In this document: one piece after another, positions 26,496 to 35,809 of the stretch
Position numbering within the stretch: the first letter of the stretch is position 1
Layout: every line of letters starts with the position of its first letter
Source: Sulfurimonas autotrophica DSM 16294
Lineage (GTDB): Bacteria > Campylobacterota > Campylobacteria > Campylobacterales > Sulfurimonadaceae
Length of the DNA stretch: 64,000 nt
Reading direction: 5' to 3'
NCBI RefSeq assembly: GCF_000147355.1
Contig: NC_014506.1
Location: 1,240,001-1,304,000 of the forward strand
Notes under the pieces: generated by a model
Databases searched by the model: none
The model's input: only the letters and a program-made list of their open reading frames with translations
What the model was told of the DNA's origin: nothing
Program-made: the position numbers and the translations under genes

Positions 26496-27242
26496 CTATG
26501 ATTTTAGTTTCGCCCAGAGTATTCCTAAATACTCATGTATAGCAATACTGGATATAAAAAAACAACCTGGATCTGGTGCTCGTAAATATCCTCTGAATTC
26601 ACTTTTATAATAATTTGTCGGCGCAGGGATAGGATGCATACCTAAAGATGTAAAAAGCATCATAGCACGCGGCATATGTGTTGCAGATGTCACCAGTATA
26701 AATGACTCATTGCCCACAAGAGTTTTCGTAAACAGTGCTTCTTCTTTTGTATCGGTCGGCTTGCCGTTAATTATCATATCTTCATATTTTATACCAAGGG
26801 CATTGGCAAGCTTAGCATTCATTACTGCATTTGGGGTATCTGTTTTTCCTTCATATCCTGTAAAAATTATTTTAGAACCAGGCATTCTTTTATGAATGAT
26901 GACACCTTCTAGTACCCTTTTTGTTCCTCCGCTACTGATTTGTGAAGAAATAGGCTGAGATTTATCTGTATTGTGTCCGTTCCCAAGAACATGAATGTAC
27001 TTTACATTCTGTGTATAATCAAATTTCGGATACTGATTTTCTAAATTTTGCACCAAAAAATTTGTAAAAGGCGGGTAGGAAAATAACAGCAGTAAAAACA
27101 ACCCTAAAGAAAGCATTATTTTAGCAGCGCGAACTCTCTTTACATGTAACAAAAAAAGTCCAATTGCAAACAAGGTCACAACCAAACCCAAAGGCTCTAC
27201 AAAGAATGTAACAAATTTTTTCAGTAAAAATCCCAAACTCAT
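26496..27242 (-). CDS. elyC: ElyC-like envelope factor (DUF218/YdcF superfamily)
   Basis: 248 residues: two N-terminal membrane helices, then a DUF218 domain. It lines up with E. coli ElyC: VKYIHVLGNGHN, the segment PGSKIIFTGYEG, DTKEEALFTKTLVG, and SFILVTSATHMPRAMMLFTSLGMHPIPAP. ElyC affects peptidoglycan assembly in E. coli, probably through the lipid carrier. It overlaps the upstream hydrolase gene by 4 nt and ends only 3 bp from the convergent ferritin-like gene. Confidence 0.8.
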   Translation of the reverse strand: MSLGFLLKKFVTFFVEPLGLVVTLFAIGLFLLHVKRVRAAKIMLSLGLFLLLLFSYPPFTNFLVQNLENQYPKFDYTQNVKYIHVLGNGHNTDKSQPISSQISSGGTKRVLEGVIIHKRMPGSKIIFTGYEGKTDTPNAVMNAKLANALGIKYEDMIINGKPTDTKEEALFTKTLVGNESFILVTSATHMPRAMMLFTSLGMHPIPAPTNYYKSEFRGYLRAPDPGCFFISSIAIHEYLGILWAKLKS

Positions 27243-28006
27243 GTTATAACCTCATTAATTTTATTTATGACACGCGGATCCCAAAACAGTTCTGTGTGTG
27301 AAAGTCCATTAAACTCTTCATAATGAACTAAATTTTTTATATGTTTTTTTAAATTTCTGGCATTTTGCAGTGGAATAAGTTCATCATCTCGGCTTACAAA
27401 CAAATATGTTTTTGCTTCTACACTTTCCATATAATGAATTGTTTTAAATTTATAATGTAAAAGTTTTGCCATATAAGATATTTTGGCATATTTATATCGT
27501 AAGAGCTGTCCTATAGAATCAAAGGCACCTATTAAAAAGAGAGTTGATACTTTATGTTTTGAAGCAACGAAAGCTGCAACACTAGAACCTAAAGAATAAC
27601 CTAAAAGATAAAAATCACCATAATTTTTCTGCACCAGCCGGGCAATTTTAAGGCCATCTTGTAAAATATTTTTCTCATTTGCGACACCACCGCTTTTGCC
27701 GTAACCTCGGTAGTTAAATGTCACTATTCGTGATTTTGGATAGACTTGAGAAAGTCTGTTTAAAAGTGCTACGCCGTCATGACTCCGACCGACAAACATA
27801 AGCAGAGTACTTTTTGGGTTTGCAGGCTCATAGATTGCGCCTTCAAGTTCTATACCATCATCAGTTTTTACCCCAAGCATAGAACAATTTTGGCATAAAC
27901 GTCTCTCTTTAATATACGTAGGTCTAAAAATCATAAAATACTGCCATTGATAAAAAGCAAAAATTAGAATTAAAAAAGTGAAAATTAAAAAAGCTATATA
28001 AATCAT
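27239..28006 (-). CDS. Membrane-anchored alpha/beta hydrolase
   Basis: 255 residues. One N-terminal membrane helix (IAFLIFTFLILIFAFYQWQYF) anchors an alpha/beta-hydrolase domain. The nucleophile elbow is LLGYSLGSSVAA (Ser), an acid is probably in FVSRDDELIP, and the His is in GLSHTELFWDP. The oxyanion-region motif FNYRGYGKSGG is typical of the BEM46/ABHD13-like branch. The substrate is unknown, perhaps a lipid or ester at the membrane. It is operonic with elyC (4-nt overlap) and divergent from the next gene. Confidence 0.8.
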   Translation of the reverse strand: MIYIAFLIFTFLILIFAFYQWQYFMIFRPTYIKERRLCQNCSMLGVKTDDGIELEGAIYEPANPKSTLLMFVGRSHDGVALLNRLSQVYPKSRIVTFNYRGYGKSGGVANEKNILQDGLKIARLVQKNYGDFYLLGYSLGSSVAAFVASKHKVSTLFLIGAFDSIGQLLRYKYAKISYMAKLLHYKFKTIHYMESVEAKTYLFVSRDDELIPLQNARNLKKHIKNLVHYEEFNGLSHTELFWDPRVINKINEVIT

Positions 28007-28062
28007 AGTAAGAATTGTAGTATAATTCCAATAATAATGATAGACTTCAAACAGGATAATGA

Positions 28063-28797
28063 ATGCAAGTATTTGGAAAATTTTCTACAAACTTTGATAT
28101 GGACTACTTGGTTGAGCAGTACATGTACATAAATGAGAGCGAAGATGAAAAAATCACCGTTGATGATTTAGAGAATATGCTCAAAAAAAAACGTAAACAT
28201 GTAGCAGGAACCGTTTTTTTATACAACCCAGAAGTCAGCCCTGTCGGCCATAAAATGAGCCGTTTTTTACAAGAAGACGGATTTGACAGATATGATAAGT
28301 TTGTTCCTTTGAATGAAAGCCCAAAAGATTACGTTCTCAATGCAGGTTTTAAAGAACACTACAAAGGCAAATTAGTAGAAATCAGATATATTTTTAATTA
28401 TAACAGAGAAAATATTGAGCCGACGCCTATTTTGGAAGAGTTTGATGCTGACCTGGACAAGATCTCATCAACACAGCTTACACGTTATGACAAACAGTTA
28501 AATTATATAGATATTCCAAACATCAGACTCAGCGGTAAGTTTGTATTTTTTGGCATGGGAAATAAATATGACAGACACCACAAAGCCATCATAGCTTACG
28601 TAAGAGCGCTCTCTGAACATGTCAACAAACTCGATAAAAACGTAGTATTTATGTATGACAACAATTATGACCCGGATGAATGTATAGAAAGGGCATACTA
28701 CCTTTCACCTTTTGCCGGTGGAAAAGCCAGAGAAATCCGCGCAAATGCCGTAAAAGAGATTTTTAAAACAGTCCCTCCACAAAGAGTGAAAATCTAA
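28063..28797 (+). CDS. Conserved hypothetical protein
   Basis: 244 residues, soluble, no signal peptide or membrane helix. I do not recognise a family. Visible features are a basic KKKRKH stretch near residue 42, paired aromatic/charged segments (YDKFVPLNES, RYIFNYNRENIEP), and a C-terminal region (AIIAYVRALSEHVNKL, FMYDNNYDPDECIERAYYLS, GGKAREIRANAVKEIF). The codon pattern and length support a real gene. It has its own TATAAT-like box in the divergent spacer and ends overlapping the minus-strand oxidoreductase gene by 4 nt. Confidence 0.6.
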   Translation: MQVFGKFSTNFDMDYLVEQYMYINESEDEKITVDDLENMLKKKRKHVAGTVFLYNPEVSPVGHKMSRFLQEDGFDRYDKFVPLNESPKDYVLNAGFKEHYKGKLVEIRYIFNYNRENIEPTPILEEFDADLDKISSTQLTRYDKQLNYIDIPNIRLSGKFVFFGMGNKYDRHHKAIIAYVRALSEHVNKLDKNVVFMYDNNYDPDECIERAYYLSPFAGGKAREIRANAVKEIFKTVPPQRVKI

Positions 28798-29918
28798 CTA
28801 TTTTTTTTAGCCCAGCGAGCAAAAAATCTTGCCGGGCTGATTCTCTCACTTATTTTTTTACCATGTAAAATATGTTCTGTCAGTATTTTTGCCAGATATG
28901 GTGCTAAAACAAAACCATATCCGCCGCTTCCGTTTATCATATAAAGATTCGGATAATAAACATACTCTGAGTAATCCGGCTTCTTTACATGTAAAGAAGC
29001 CTTACATGTAAGCACCGTTTCTTGAGACAGTACCAACGAACCGACCATCGGCAGATAATCAAATGAACCTGAACGCAGTCCTGTATAATCTTTTATGACT
29101 TCTATATTTTCAAGATTCATCGTTCGTGCAGCTTTCTCTAACAACTCTGCTCTGCCCTGCTCTACATCATAACTCTCTTGATTTTTTTCGGGATGATAAT
29201 GCACATTATGCGTAGCACCTATAGCAAGCTCGCCTTTATTGTTTGAAGGTGAAATAGAAACATATTGATGAACAGAACAAGGGTTTTGTGTTGTTGTTTT
29301 AATATCTATACGATGTCCCCAAACACCGCGGAGTTTAATATAGGGCTCTTTTACAACCATATCATAAGCACCTGTCGCTAAAACAACATTCTTTGCACTG
29401 TAGGTTTCATTCATTACCCAAAAATCATCATTAAATATAAGCGTATCCACTTTCTCTTTTACAAGTTTTGCACCGCAGGACATATCATTGCAAACACGTT
29501 GCGCATCTACGACACCCGCGTTGAGACAAACATTTTCTCTTTTTTTTGCCTCTGCACTCAATTGTTGCTGTAAATCAGCCGGAATATTTTGCAAATTGAG
29601 CTGTGTATTTTGTTTATAAATGCGCAAAGCCTCATCATCTGCTTCATCTTTGGCTAAATGAACAAGTTGTGCTTTTTTAAAGTTTAGAGGGAAATTTTTA
29701 TCATAAAAATCATAAGAGTAGATAAATGCATCATGGAGCATCTCTTTGAGCTCACCTGCTTTTGAAAATTTTGGAGATATAAAGGCACCCGCGGCACCGC
29801 TTCCGCCGCTTGCGATGCCCTCTTTATCAAAGAGAATAACACTTTTACCTTCTTTTATAAATTCATATGCCACGCTGCAGCCGTTTATACCGGCTCCAAT
29901 TATGGCTATATCATACAT
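28794..29918 (-). CDS. FAD-dependent oxidase, MnmC C-terminal-domain-like
   Basis: 374 residues of the DAO family. FAD binding is shown by YDIAIIGAGINGCSVAYEF. The match to the MnmC oxidase domain is good in order: SGAAGAFISPKFSKAGELKEM, RGVWGHRIDI, LAIGATHNVHYHPEKN, YTGLRSGSFDYLPMVG and GSGGYGFVLAPYLAKILTEH. In E. coli this domain removes the carboxymethyl group from cmnm5s2U34 in tRNA. Here it stands alone, without the methyltransferase domain. It is placed directly behind glyS, another tRNA-related gene. Confidence 0.75.
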   Translation of the reverse strand: MYDIAIIGAGINGCSVAYEFIKEGKSVILFDKEGIASGGSGAAGAFISPKFSKAGELKEMLHDAFIYSYDFYDKNFPLNFKKAQLVHLAKDEADDEALRIYKQNTQLNLQNIPADLQQQLSAEAKKRENVCLNAGVVDAQRVCNDMSCGAKLVKEKVDTLIFNDDFWVMNETYSAKNVVLATGAYDMVVKEPYIKLRGVWGHRIDIKTTTQNPCSVHQYVSISPSNNKGELAIGATHNVHYHPEKNQESYDVEQGRAELLEKAARTMNLENIEVIKDYTGLRSGSFDYLPMVGSLVLSQETVLTCKASLHVKKPDYSEYVYYPNLYMINGSGGYGFVLAPYLAKILTEHILHGKKISERISPARFFARWAKKNS

Positions 29919-31937
29919 TTATATACTTACTTCTTTAATATCGGCAATGTTGAGTATGCTCTTATATATAGAAGCGACTAATGCCTTACGGTTGTTTTTG
30001 ATTTTGTCATCTTCTGCATTGACCATAACACTATCAAAAAACAAATCAAGTTCAGGTTTGAGTCCAAGAAGCGCATCAAGCTCTTCTTCATAACTCTCAT
30101 ATGTTTTTGAAGTCACTTCTTTATATCTTTTATAGAGTGTTTTTTCTGCTTCTTCTTCAAAAAGACTCTCATCTACATTCAGGTCACCATTGAGATCGAT
30201 GTCTTTTGTAATGTTTGCTACACGCTTAAATGTAGATGACACTTCATCAAAGCCTTCAGAATTTACAAGAGTATTGAGTGCTGCTATTTTACGGCCAAGT
30301 GCAAGAAGTTCTCTTTCATCTGATGCTAAAACAGCTTCAATAATAGACGGATTCACTTTATAGTATCTTCTGATACGTTCTAATATAAAGTTTTCAAGTT
30401 TTTCCAAATCAATTGCATCATAATTTTTAGAGAGTTCTTTAAGCGTTTTCACGATGTCAAATTCAAAACCGTACTCATTCACTATGCGGATAATGCCGTT
30501 GACTGCACGACGCAGGGCAAATGGGTCACGTGAACCTGTCGGTATTTCATTGACACTAAACAGCCCGAGTAATGTGTCAAGTTTTATACTCATAGCGACG
30601 ATTGCACTTAAAGGAGTAGAAGGTAGTTCACTCTCTTCGCCCTCTGGAAGATACTGCTCTTTTATAGCAAGTGCTACGGCATCATTTTCTCCTGCTTCTT
30701 TTGCATAGTAGTATCCCATAAGCCCTTGAAGTTCTGTAAATTCATATACCATTTCACTCATCAAGTCAGCTTTTGCAAGTTCTATGGCTCTGTTTAAATC
30801 TTCTTTTTTAGCATCAGGCTGATACATATCATATAAAGCATCGGCAATTTTTTCTTCACGCTCAATTTTATCTGCAACACTTCCAAGACCTTTAAAGAAA
30901 GCAACTTTTTCAAGTCCTTTGGTACTCAGTCCATTTTTTAAGTCATTGTCATAAAAGAAAAGTCCATCAGCTAAACGAGGACGAAGCACTCTTTCATTTC
31001 CTGCTATAACTTCAGAAAAATCATCACTCAACGCGTTGGAAACAACTACAAATTTGTTCACAAGTTGTCCATCTTTAAATACAGGAAAATAACGCTGATG
31101 CTCTTTCATTGATGTGATAATAACCTCAGGAGGCAGTCGTAAAAATGCTTCATCAAACGAGCCAAGCAGTGCTGTAGGATTTTCAGTAATAGCAACAACT
31201 TCTGCAAAAAGGTCATCATCTATCTCAACATTGACACTATTGTCTTTTTCTATGGCCTTAATGTCACCGAGTATTTTTTCTTCTCTTTCTTGTTGAAAAA
31301 GTGTCACACCGCCATTTTTAAGTGTTTCAAAATAATCTTTTGCACCTGTGATTTCTACAGGATTAAAGTTTGCTATGCGATGCACACGGGTAATTTTTGA
31401 AGAATCTACCCCGTACATATACATAGGTACAAGCGTATCATCCAGTTGCACATTTACCCATCTGATAGGACGAATAAAACTCTCATGCAGACTGCCCCAG
31501 CGCATAGATTTGCCAAAGTCAAGTGACTTTAGCCAACTGTATATAATCTCAGGAAGTAATTCTGCTGAGGGTTTTCCTGCAACATCTTTTTTATAGTAAA
31601 GTACCTCTTTACCGCCTTTGTTCGCCGTGCTGAGTTCCTCTAAACTAACGCCGCATTTACGTGCAAAACCTTCAGCCGCTTTGGTCGGAGTACCATCTTT
31701 ATATGCGACTGCCAAAGGTGCGCCAAAAAACTCTTCTGCACTGTCATCTTGACCTGTTTTAAACTCTCTGTGCCACATTACCAAACGGCGGGGCGTATAA
31801 TAAAATTCAAATTCACTCAAAAGAGAGTACTTTTCTAAAATATCGGCATACTTTCTTTCAATATTTTTCATCTCTTTTAAAAGAGGAACTGCCGGAAGTT
31901 CTTCAACACCGATTTCAATTAGTAATGGTTTTAACAT
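29919..31937 (-). CDS. glyS: Glycyl-tRNA synthetase beta subunit
   Basis: 672 residues, normal for the beta subunit of the bacterial alpha2beta2 enzyme. It starts LLIEIGVEELPAVPLLKEMKNI, as the family does, and shows FYYTPRRLV, GPLAVAYKDG-type PTKAAEGFARKCGV, RFIRPIRW-like SFIRPIRWV, VAITENPTALLGSFDEAFLRLPPEVIITSMKEHQRYF, GSRDPFALRRAVNGIIRI and a C-terminal anticodon-binding helical domain. The alpha subunit gene glyQ is not in the window. Followed directly by the MnmC-like gene. Confidence 0.96.
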   Translation of the reverse strand: MLKPLLIEIGVEELPAVPLLKEMKNIERKYADILEKYSLLSEFEFYYTPRRLVMWHREFKTGQDDSAEEFFGAPLAVAYKDGTPTKAAEGFARKCGVSLEELSTANKGGKEVLYYKKDVAGKPSAELLPEIIYSWLKSLDFGKSMRWGSLHESFIRPIRWVNVQLDDTLVPMYMYGVDSSKITRVHRIANFNPVEITGAKDYFETLKNGGVTLFQQEREEKILGDIKAIEKDNSVNVEIDDDLFAEVVAITENPTALLGSFDEAFLRLPPEVIITSMKEHQRYFPVFKDGQLVNKFVVVSNALSDDFSEVIAGNERVLRPRLADGLFFYDNDLKNGLSTKGLEKVAFFKGLGSVADKIEREEKIADALYDMYQPDAKKEDLNRAIELAKADLMSEMVYEFTELQGLMGYYYAKEAGENDAVALAIKEQYLPEGEESELPSTPLSAIVAMSIKLDTLLGLFSVNEIPTGSRDPFALRRAVNGIIRIVNEYGFEFDIVKTLKELSKNYDAIDLEKLENFILERIRRYYKVNPSIIEAVLASDERELLALGRKIAALNTLVNSEGFDEVSSTFKRVANITKDIDLNGDLNVDESLFEEEAEKTLYKRYKEVTSKTYESYEEELDALLGLKPELDLFFDSVMVNAEDDKIKNNRKALVASIYKSILNIADIKEVSI

Positions 31938-32023
31938 ATTTAGACTCTTTATGTATTAATTAACGCGATTTTATCTGTTTGTTGGTTAAAATCTTGTTAA
32001 AATTAGACATAAAAAGGATGATA

Positions 32024-32674
32024 ATGAAAAAAATACTACTTTCACTTATACTTGGTTTTTCACTCTATGCGTCTGTTGTGCACGAGGCTAAAGTACTTGA
32101 AACTCTTAATAGCGGCGGGTATACCTACATAAAAGTCAAAGAAGGTACAAGCAGCTATTGGATTGCTATGACACAAATAGCTCTAAAAGTAGGTCAAACA
32201 ATTCAATACAGTGAACAGGGATGGATGAAAAACTTTCATTCAAAGACACTCAACCGTACCTTTGAGAATATTTTATTTGCTGCTGACGTCTCAGTTCAAA
32301 CACAGGCACAAAAGCTCCTAAGTGTCAAACCTGACATTATGCACTCGAAGTATCAGAGAAAAGGAACACTCACTATTGCACGGCTTTTTAAAAATCGTGA
32401 TGCATATGCGACAAAACAGGTAACGGTAAGAGGAAAAGTAACAAAAGTTTCACAAGCTATTATGGGACTAAACTGGGTACATGTAGAAGATTCAAGCAGG
32501 TTTTCAAATATGGATGACTTAGTATTTACGACGAAAAAAACACCACCGCATGTTGGAGATATCGTAAATGCGACAGGAATTGTTGTAAAAGACAAAGATT
32601 TCGGTTATGGATATTTTTATCCGCTTATTATTCAAAACGCAAATTTTAGTAAACAATTTTTAAATAAATCTTAA
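32024..32674 (+). CDS. Exported OB-fold protein (NrfJ/tRNA_anti-like)
   Basis: About 216 residues from ATG 32024, chosen because AAGGAT lies a few bases upstream and a signal peptide (MKKILLSLILGFSLYASVVH) starts there. Two OB-like modules are visible: one near the N-terminus (VLETLNSGGYTYIKVKEG, SYWIAMTQIALKVGQTI) and one at the C-terminus (TVRGKVTKVSQAIMGLNWVHVEDS, GDIVNATGIVVKDKDFGYGYFYPLI). Such modules occur in exported NrfJ/DUF4920-like proteins. The function is unknown, possibly metal or cofactor related. A hairpin follows the stop. Confidence 0.7.
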   Translation: MKKILLSLILGFSLYASVVHEAKVLETLNSGGYTYIKVKEGTSSYWIAMTQIALKVGQTIQYSEQGWMKNFHSKTLNRTFENILFAADVSVQTQAQKLLSVKPDIMHSKYQRKGTLTIARLFKNRDAYATKQVTVRGKVTKVSQAIMGLNWVHVEDSSRFSNMDDLVFTTKKTPPHVGDIVNATGIVVKDKDFGYGYFYPLIIQNANFSKQFLNKS

Positions 32675-32697
32675 ACAAGAGAAATATACTCTTGTTT
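32673..32697 (+). terminator. Stem-loop terminator after the OB-fold gene
   Basis: Perfect 9-bp arms AAACAAGAG and CTCTTGTTT separated by 7 nt. The stem starts inside the stop codon of the OB-fold gene and ends in TTT. It probably separates that gene from the superoxide reductase gene, which has its own AT-rich promoter region (TATACT near 32717). Confidence 0.55.
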
Positions 32698-32761
32698 ATG
32701 ATAATACTAAAAGTTTTTATACTACAATACCGCTAAATAAAATAAACACAAGGAATTTAAT

Positions 32762-33148
32762 ATGCCAAAGATTAACAAATATGTTGACATTGACACAGTA
32801 GAAAGAGAAGCAAAAAAAGATCTTATTGATCGTCACTCACCATTCATCACAGTACCAGGTGTAGCTAAAAAAGGCGAAATGCTTGCAGTAAACGTGAAAA
32901 TGGGTCAAGAATATACTCACCCGGATGATTTTGATCACTATATCGAATCTATCACTCTTTATGATGGTGACACTAAATTAGCAACAGCTACTTTTGTACC
33001 GGGAACTCTTGGTAATGAAAAATCTCATGCTGAAGTAACATTCAACATCAGACCAATGAAGAAAAAACTTAACCTTGTAGCACACGGTTACTGTACTAAA
33101 CATGGCATCTGGGAATCAACTCCTGAAATCGTAGAAGTTACTGAGTAA
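32762..33148 (+). CDS. Superoxide reductase (neelaredoxin / class II type)
   Basis: 128 residues, no N-terminal desulforedoxin domain. All five ligands of the square-pyramidal iron are present: H25 (DRHSP), H53 and H59 (THPDDFDHYIESITLYDG), C111 and H114 (YCTKHGIWES). It reduces superoxide to peroxide without making oxygen, as suits a microaerophile or anaerobe. The usual EKHxP catalytic motif reads D23-R24-H25-S26-P27, so Lys is replaced by Arg. The start has AAGGA seven bases upstream. It is monocistronic: hairpins lie on both sides. Confidence 0.9.
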   Translation: MPKINKYVDIDTVEREAKKDLIDRHSPFITVPGVAKKGEMLAVNVKMGQEYTHPDDFDHYIESITLYDGDTKLATATFVPGTLGNEKSHAEVTFNIRPMKKKLNLVAHGYCTKHGIWESTPEIVEVTE

Positions 33149-33162
33149 TTAAACTCCTCTGA

Positions 33163-33190
33163 TATTATAGAGCTCTTTTGCTCTATAATA
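33163..33190. terminator. Bidirectional stem-loop between superoxide reductase and HD-GYP genes
   Basis: Perfect 11-bp arms TATTATAGAGC (33163-33173) and GCTCTATAATA (33180-33190) with a 6-nt loop. It sits 14 bp after the superoxide reductase stop and 6 bp from the end of the convergent HD-GYP gene, so it can serve both strands. The U tract is short. Confidence 0.6.
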
Positions 33191-33196
33191 CCTCTT

Positions 33197-34138
33197 CTAC
33201 TTAAACATTTCAATCATATTATTTAAAATTTTACCATCTAACTGTTTTCCCATTTTTGTTTTCATAAGCAATAAGGCTTCAAAGGCACCCATCGGTTCTC
33301 TATAACTTTTTTTACTCGTCAGAGCATCAAAAACATCACAAACAGCTATAATTCTTGCTACATAAGGAATGTTTTCACCTCTCAATCCTGAAGGGTATCC
33401 CGAACCGTCCATTTTCTCTTGATGATATCTAATACCAAATAAAACTTCTTTATTTTTAATTCCAAGTTTCATGCCTATGGTATATCCTAACATTGGATAT
33501 TTTTTTATTTCTTCAAACTCTTCATCAGTAAGTTTACCCTCTTTATTAACTATTTCAGGATTAATTTTACTTTTTCCTATGTCATGCAGCAATGCTGCTT
33601 CACCTAATGCCTTCAATCTCGGTTTATTCAACTTAAGGTGAGAACCAAGACTCAGCGCATAGATGGAAACATTGATAGAATGTGTCATTATAGAATATTC
33701 ATGCTCTGCAATATTAATTATTGAATCAATGTCAAAATCATCATCTGAAACTGTGTCTGCCAGTTCGTTAACCACATTTTTTGATGCTTTATATGTCTCA
33801 ACTGCATCAGGATTGGCAAAGAGTGTTGCAAGAATTACGGAAGCTTTTTTATATACACTTGTTGCTTTTTGCTCAAAACTAATATATTTTTTTTTCTCAT
33901 GCTTTACAATACTATTATAATACTTCAAATAATGTGCCCGGTGATGTTCATTTATATATAATGCTTCAATCGAAGAGAGTTTATCCATATCACTTTTAAT
34001 TATTGGCGTATTTGCACTTTTAAAAAGATGCATTTTATTTTCTGTTTCGGAGGCTACAAAGAGTGGAAACTCATACGCTTCATTCTCTTTGATTATACTT
34101 TTATCTATAGCTATATAAGTCGTTTTCTTCAAGTACAT
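33197..34138 (-). CDS. HD-GYP domain c-di-GMP phosphodiesterase
   Basis: 313 residues. An N-terminal region of about 120 residues has no clear domain. The HD-GYP domain has HSINVSIYALSLGSHL, ALLHDIGKSKI (HD pair), and the GYP-type stretch RYHQEKMDGSGYPSGLRGENIPYVARIIAVCDVFDALTS (HHExxDGxGYP form). HD-GYP enzymes degrade c-di-GMP. It overlaps the GGDEF/EAL gene upstream by 10 nt, so two c-di-GMP turnover proteins are co-translated. Confidence 0.92.
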   Translation of the reverse strand: MYLKKTTYIAIDKSIIKENEAYEFPLFVASETENKMHLFKSANTPIIKSDMDKLSSIEALYINEHHRAHYLKYYNSIVKHEKKKYISFEQKATSVYKKASVILATLFANPDAVETYKASKNVVNELADTVSDDDFDIDSIINIAEHEYSIMTHSINVSIYALSLGSHLKLNKPRLKALGEAALLHDIGKSKINPEIVNKEGKLTDEEFEEIKKYPMLGYTIGMKLGIKNKEVLFGIRYHQEKMDGSGYPSGLRGENIPYVARIIAVCDVFDALTSKKSYREPMGAFEALLLMKTKMGKQLDGKILNNMIEMFK

Positions 34139-35703
34139 GTTCCAGATTCTAATTTCAAAGATGGTTCATCAATGTAAAACCCTTGCGAGTAATCTATACC
34201 CAACTCACATACTTTATCCATTACAACGCTTGAATGAACATACTCTGCTATAGTTTTAATACCCAGTTTTTTTGCAAACTGAACTATCGTATCAACAACA
34301 ACTTCTGAAGCTTCATCTATATCTATATTTTCTATAAGTGAGCCGTCTATTTTTATATAATCGGCATTGATTTTCGTTATATATGAAAAGTTCGAATATC
34401 CGCTTCCAAAATCATCTATCGCAATTTTTGCACCATACCTGACAACTTCACTGATAAACCTGTCTACTCTTTTAAAATCCTGTACCGCTTCTGATTCTAA
34501 AAGCTCAAATGTAACTCTTGATGCAGCCCTGGAGTTTTTCAGTTTATCCAATATAAAATTAAATATTTCACTGCTCATAATATCTTCAATAGAGAGGTTA
34601 ATACTAAACTCAAACTCATTCTCTTCAAAGGCAGCAAAAGATTTATTTACTATTGTTTTGGTCACATCATTATAAATTTTAATATTTTTTGCAATAGGAA
34701 TAAATAAAAGAGGAGAAAGAATTTTTTCATTTACATCTATAAGTCTTGCCAGGCACTCATATTTTGTAATTTGTTTCGTTTTATTATCAAGAATTGCTTG
34801 AAAATAGGGAACAATTCTATCATTTTGCACCGCTTCTCTGACAACATAAGAGAGCTGTAAATTTCGATGATATTCATCTTCAAAATGCATTTTATCTTCA
34901 TATATCCAATAAGGTACGCCTTTTTTCTTTGCATGCATCAAAGCCATAGAAACTTTAGAAAAAATATTATTATTTATTCTGTCTGATGAAGATGCCAGAG
35001 TAAAATCAACAAATATTTGAGTTTCTTGATAGGCAACTTTTATATTTTTTATTTTGTCATATAATTCGGCTAAATAAGCTTTTAGATGATAAAAACCAAG
35101 GTTGTCATCTATGATAATAGCATACTCTGCACCTGACAAACGATAAACCTGATGAGGAACAAGTACTTCTTTTAAATACTTGCCAACATACTCTAAAACA
35201 TAATCCCCAACCACAAAACCATAAAAATTATTAATTGTCTGAAAGTTATCAATTTTTAAAAGAATCAATCCACACTCTTCACAATTTTCCAAGTCTTTTC
35301 GAAGTTGGTATAAGTTTGGAAGATTTGTCAAATGGTCCGTAAAATAACGTTTAAAAAGTTCTGTCCTATACTCTTGTATATTAGATTTTTTATTTGAATG
35401 ATCTACATACAACTCTTTTAAAACTTCATCACTTATATGTTCTACATCGTCTGTATCTATAGTAAAAACTATTACGGAAGTTTTTTGTTTATCATCATGT
35501 TTTAGAAGCACTATTTTTGTATCAGGAACTACTTTATTAATTTCTCGCACAAGGCTTTGTACCAGTACAGTATTGTGTATATATGAGACCACATGAATCA
35601 ATACTTTATTTTTCACCAACAGCTCAATTTCATTCATTATACTCGGAACTTCAGCGGATGAGCTTAGTGTAAAATTATTAATCTTTAAGGTATCGCTTTT
35701 CAT
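34129..35703 (-). CDS. GGDEF-EAL protein with degenerate GGDEF, probably a phosphodiesterase
   Basis: About 524 residues from ATG 35703 (an upstream ATG at 35724 is possible). An N-terminal segment of about 110 residues may be FIST-like. The GGDEF domain has the signature replaced by RLSGAEYAIII (SGAEY), so cyclase activity is unlikely. The EAL domain keeps YECLARLID (ExLxR), INLSIEDI, LLESEA, AIDDFGSGYSNF, KIDGSLI and QGFYIDEP, so hydrolysis of c-di-GMP is likely. No signal peptide or membrane helix. It overlaps the HD-GYP gene by 10 nt. Confidence 0.9.
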   Translation of the reverse strand: MKSDTLKINNFTLSSSAEVPSIMNEIELLVKNKVLIHVVSYIHNTVLVQSLVREINKVVPDTKIVLLKHDDKQKTSVIVFTIDTDDVEHISDEVLKELYVDHSNKKSNIQEYRTELFKRYFTDHLTNLPNLYQLRKDLENCEECGLILLKIDNFQTINNFYGFVVGDYVLEYVGKYLKEVLVPHQVYRLSGAEYAIIIDDNLGFYHLKAYLAELYDKIKNIKVAYQETQIFVDFTLASSSDRINNNIFSKVSMALMHAKKKGVPYWIYEDKMHFEDEYHRNLQLSYVVREAVQNDRIVPYFQAILDNKTKQITKYECLARLIDVNEKILSPLLFIPIAKNIKIYNDVTKTIVNKSFAAFEENEFEFSINLSIEDIMSSEIFNFILDKLKNSRAASRVTFELLESEAVQDFKRVDRFISEVVRYGAKIAIDDFGSGYSNFSYITKINADYIKIDGSLIENIDIDEASEVVVDTIVQFAKKLGIKTIAEYVHSSVVMDKVCELGIDYSQGFYIDEPSLKLESGTCT

Positions 35704-35809
35704 ACAATCTTTGCCTTTGTGCATATGCTAATATGTATAATAACATATTTTTCACTCATAAAGTAGAATTTAACCGCAGTTTTACTATACTTTATATAAT
35801 ATTTTATGA

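Noticed and set aside
32762-33148. SoxZ-like thiosulfate oxidation protein
   Set aside because: Size and beta-rich look fit at first, but the four His and one Cys ligands of superoxide reductase are all present, and no other sox gene is near.
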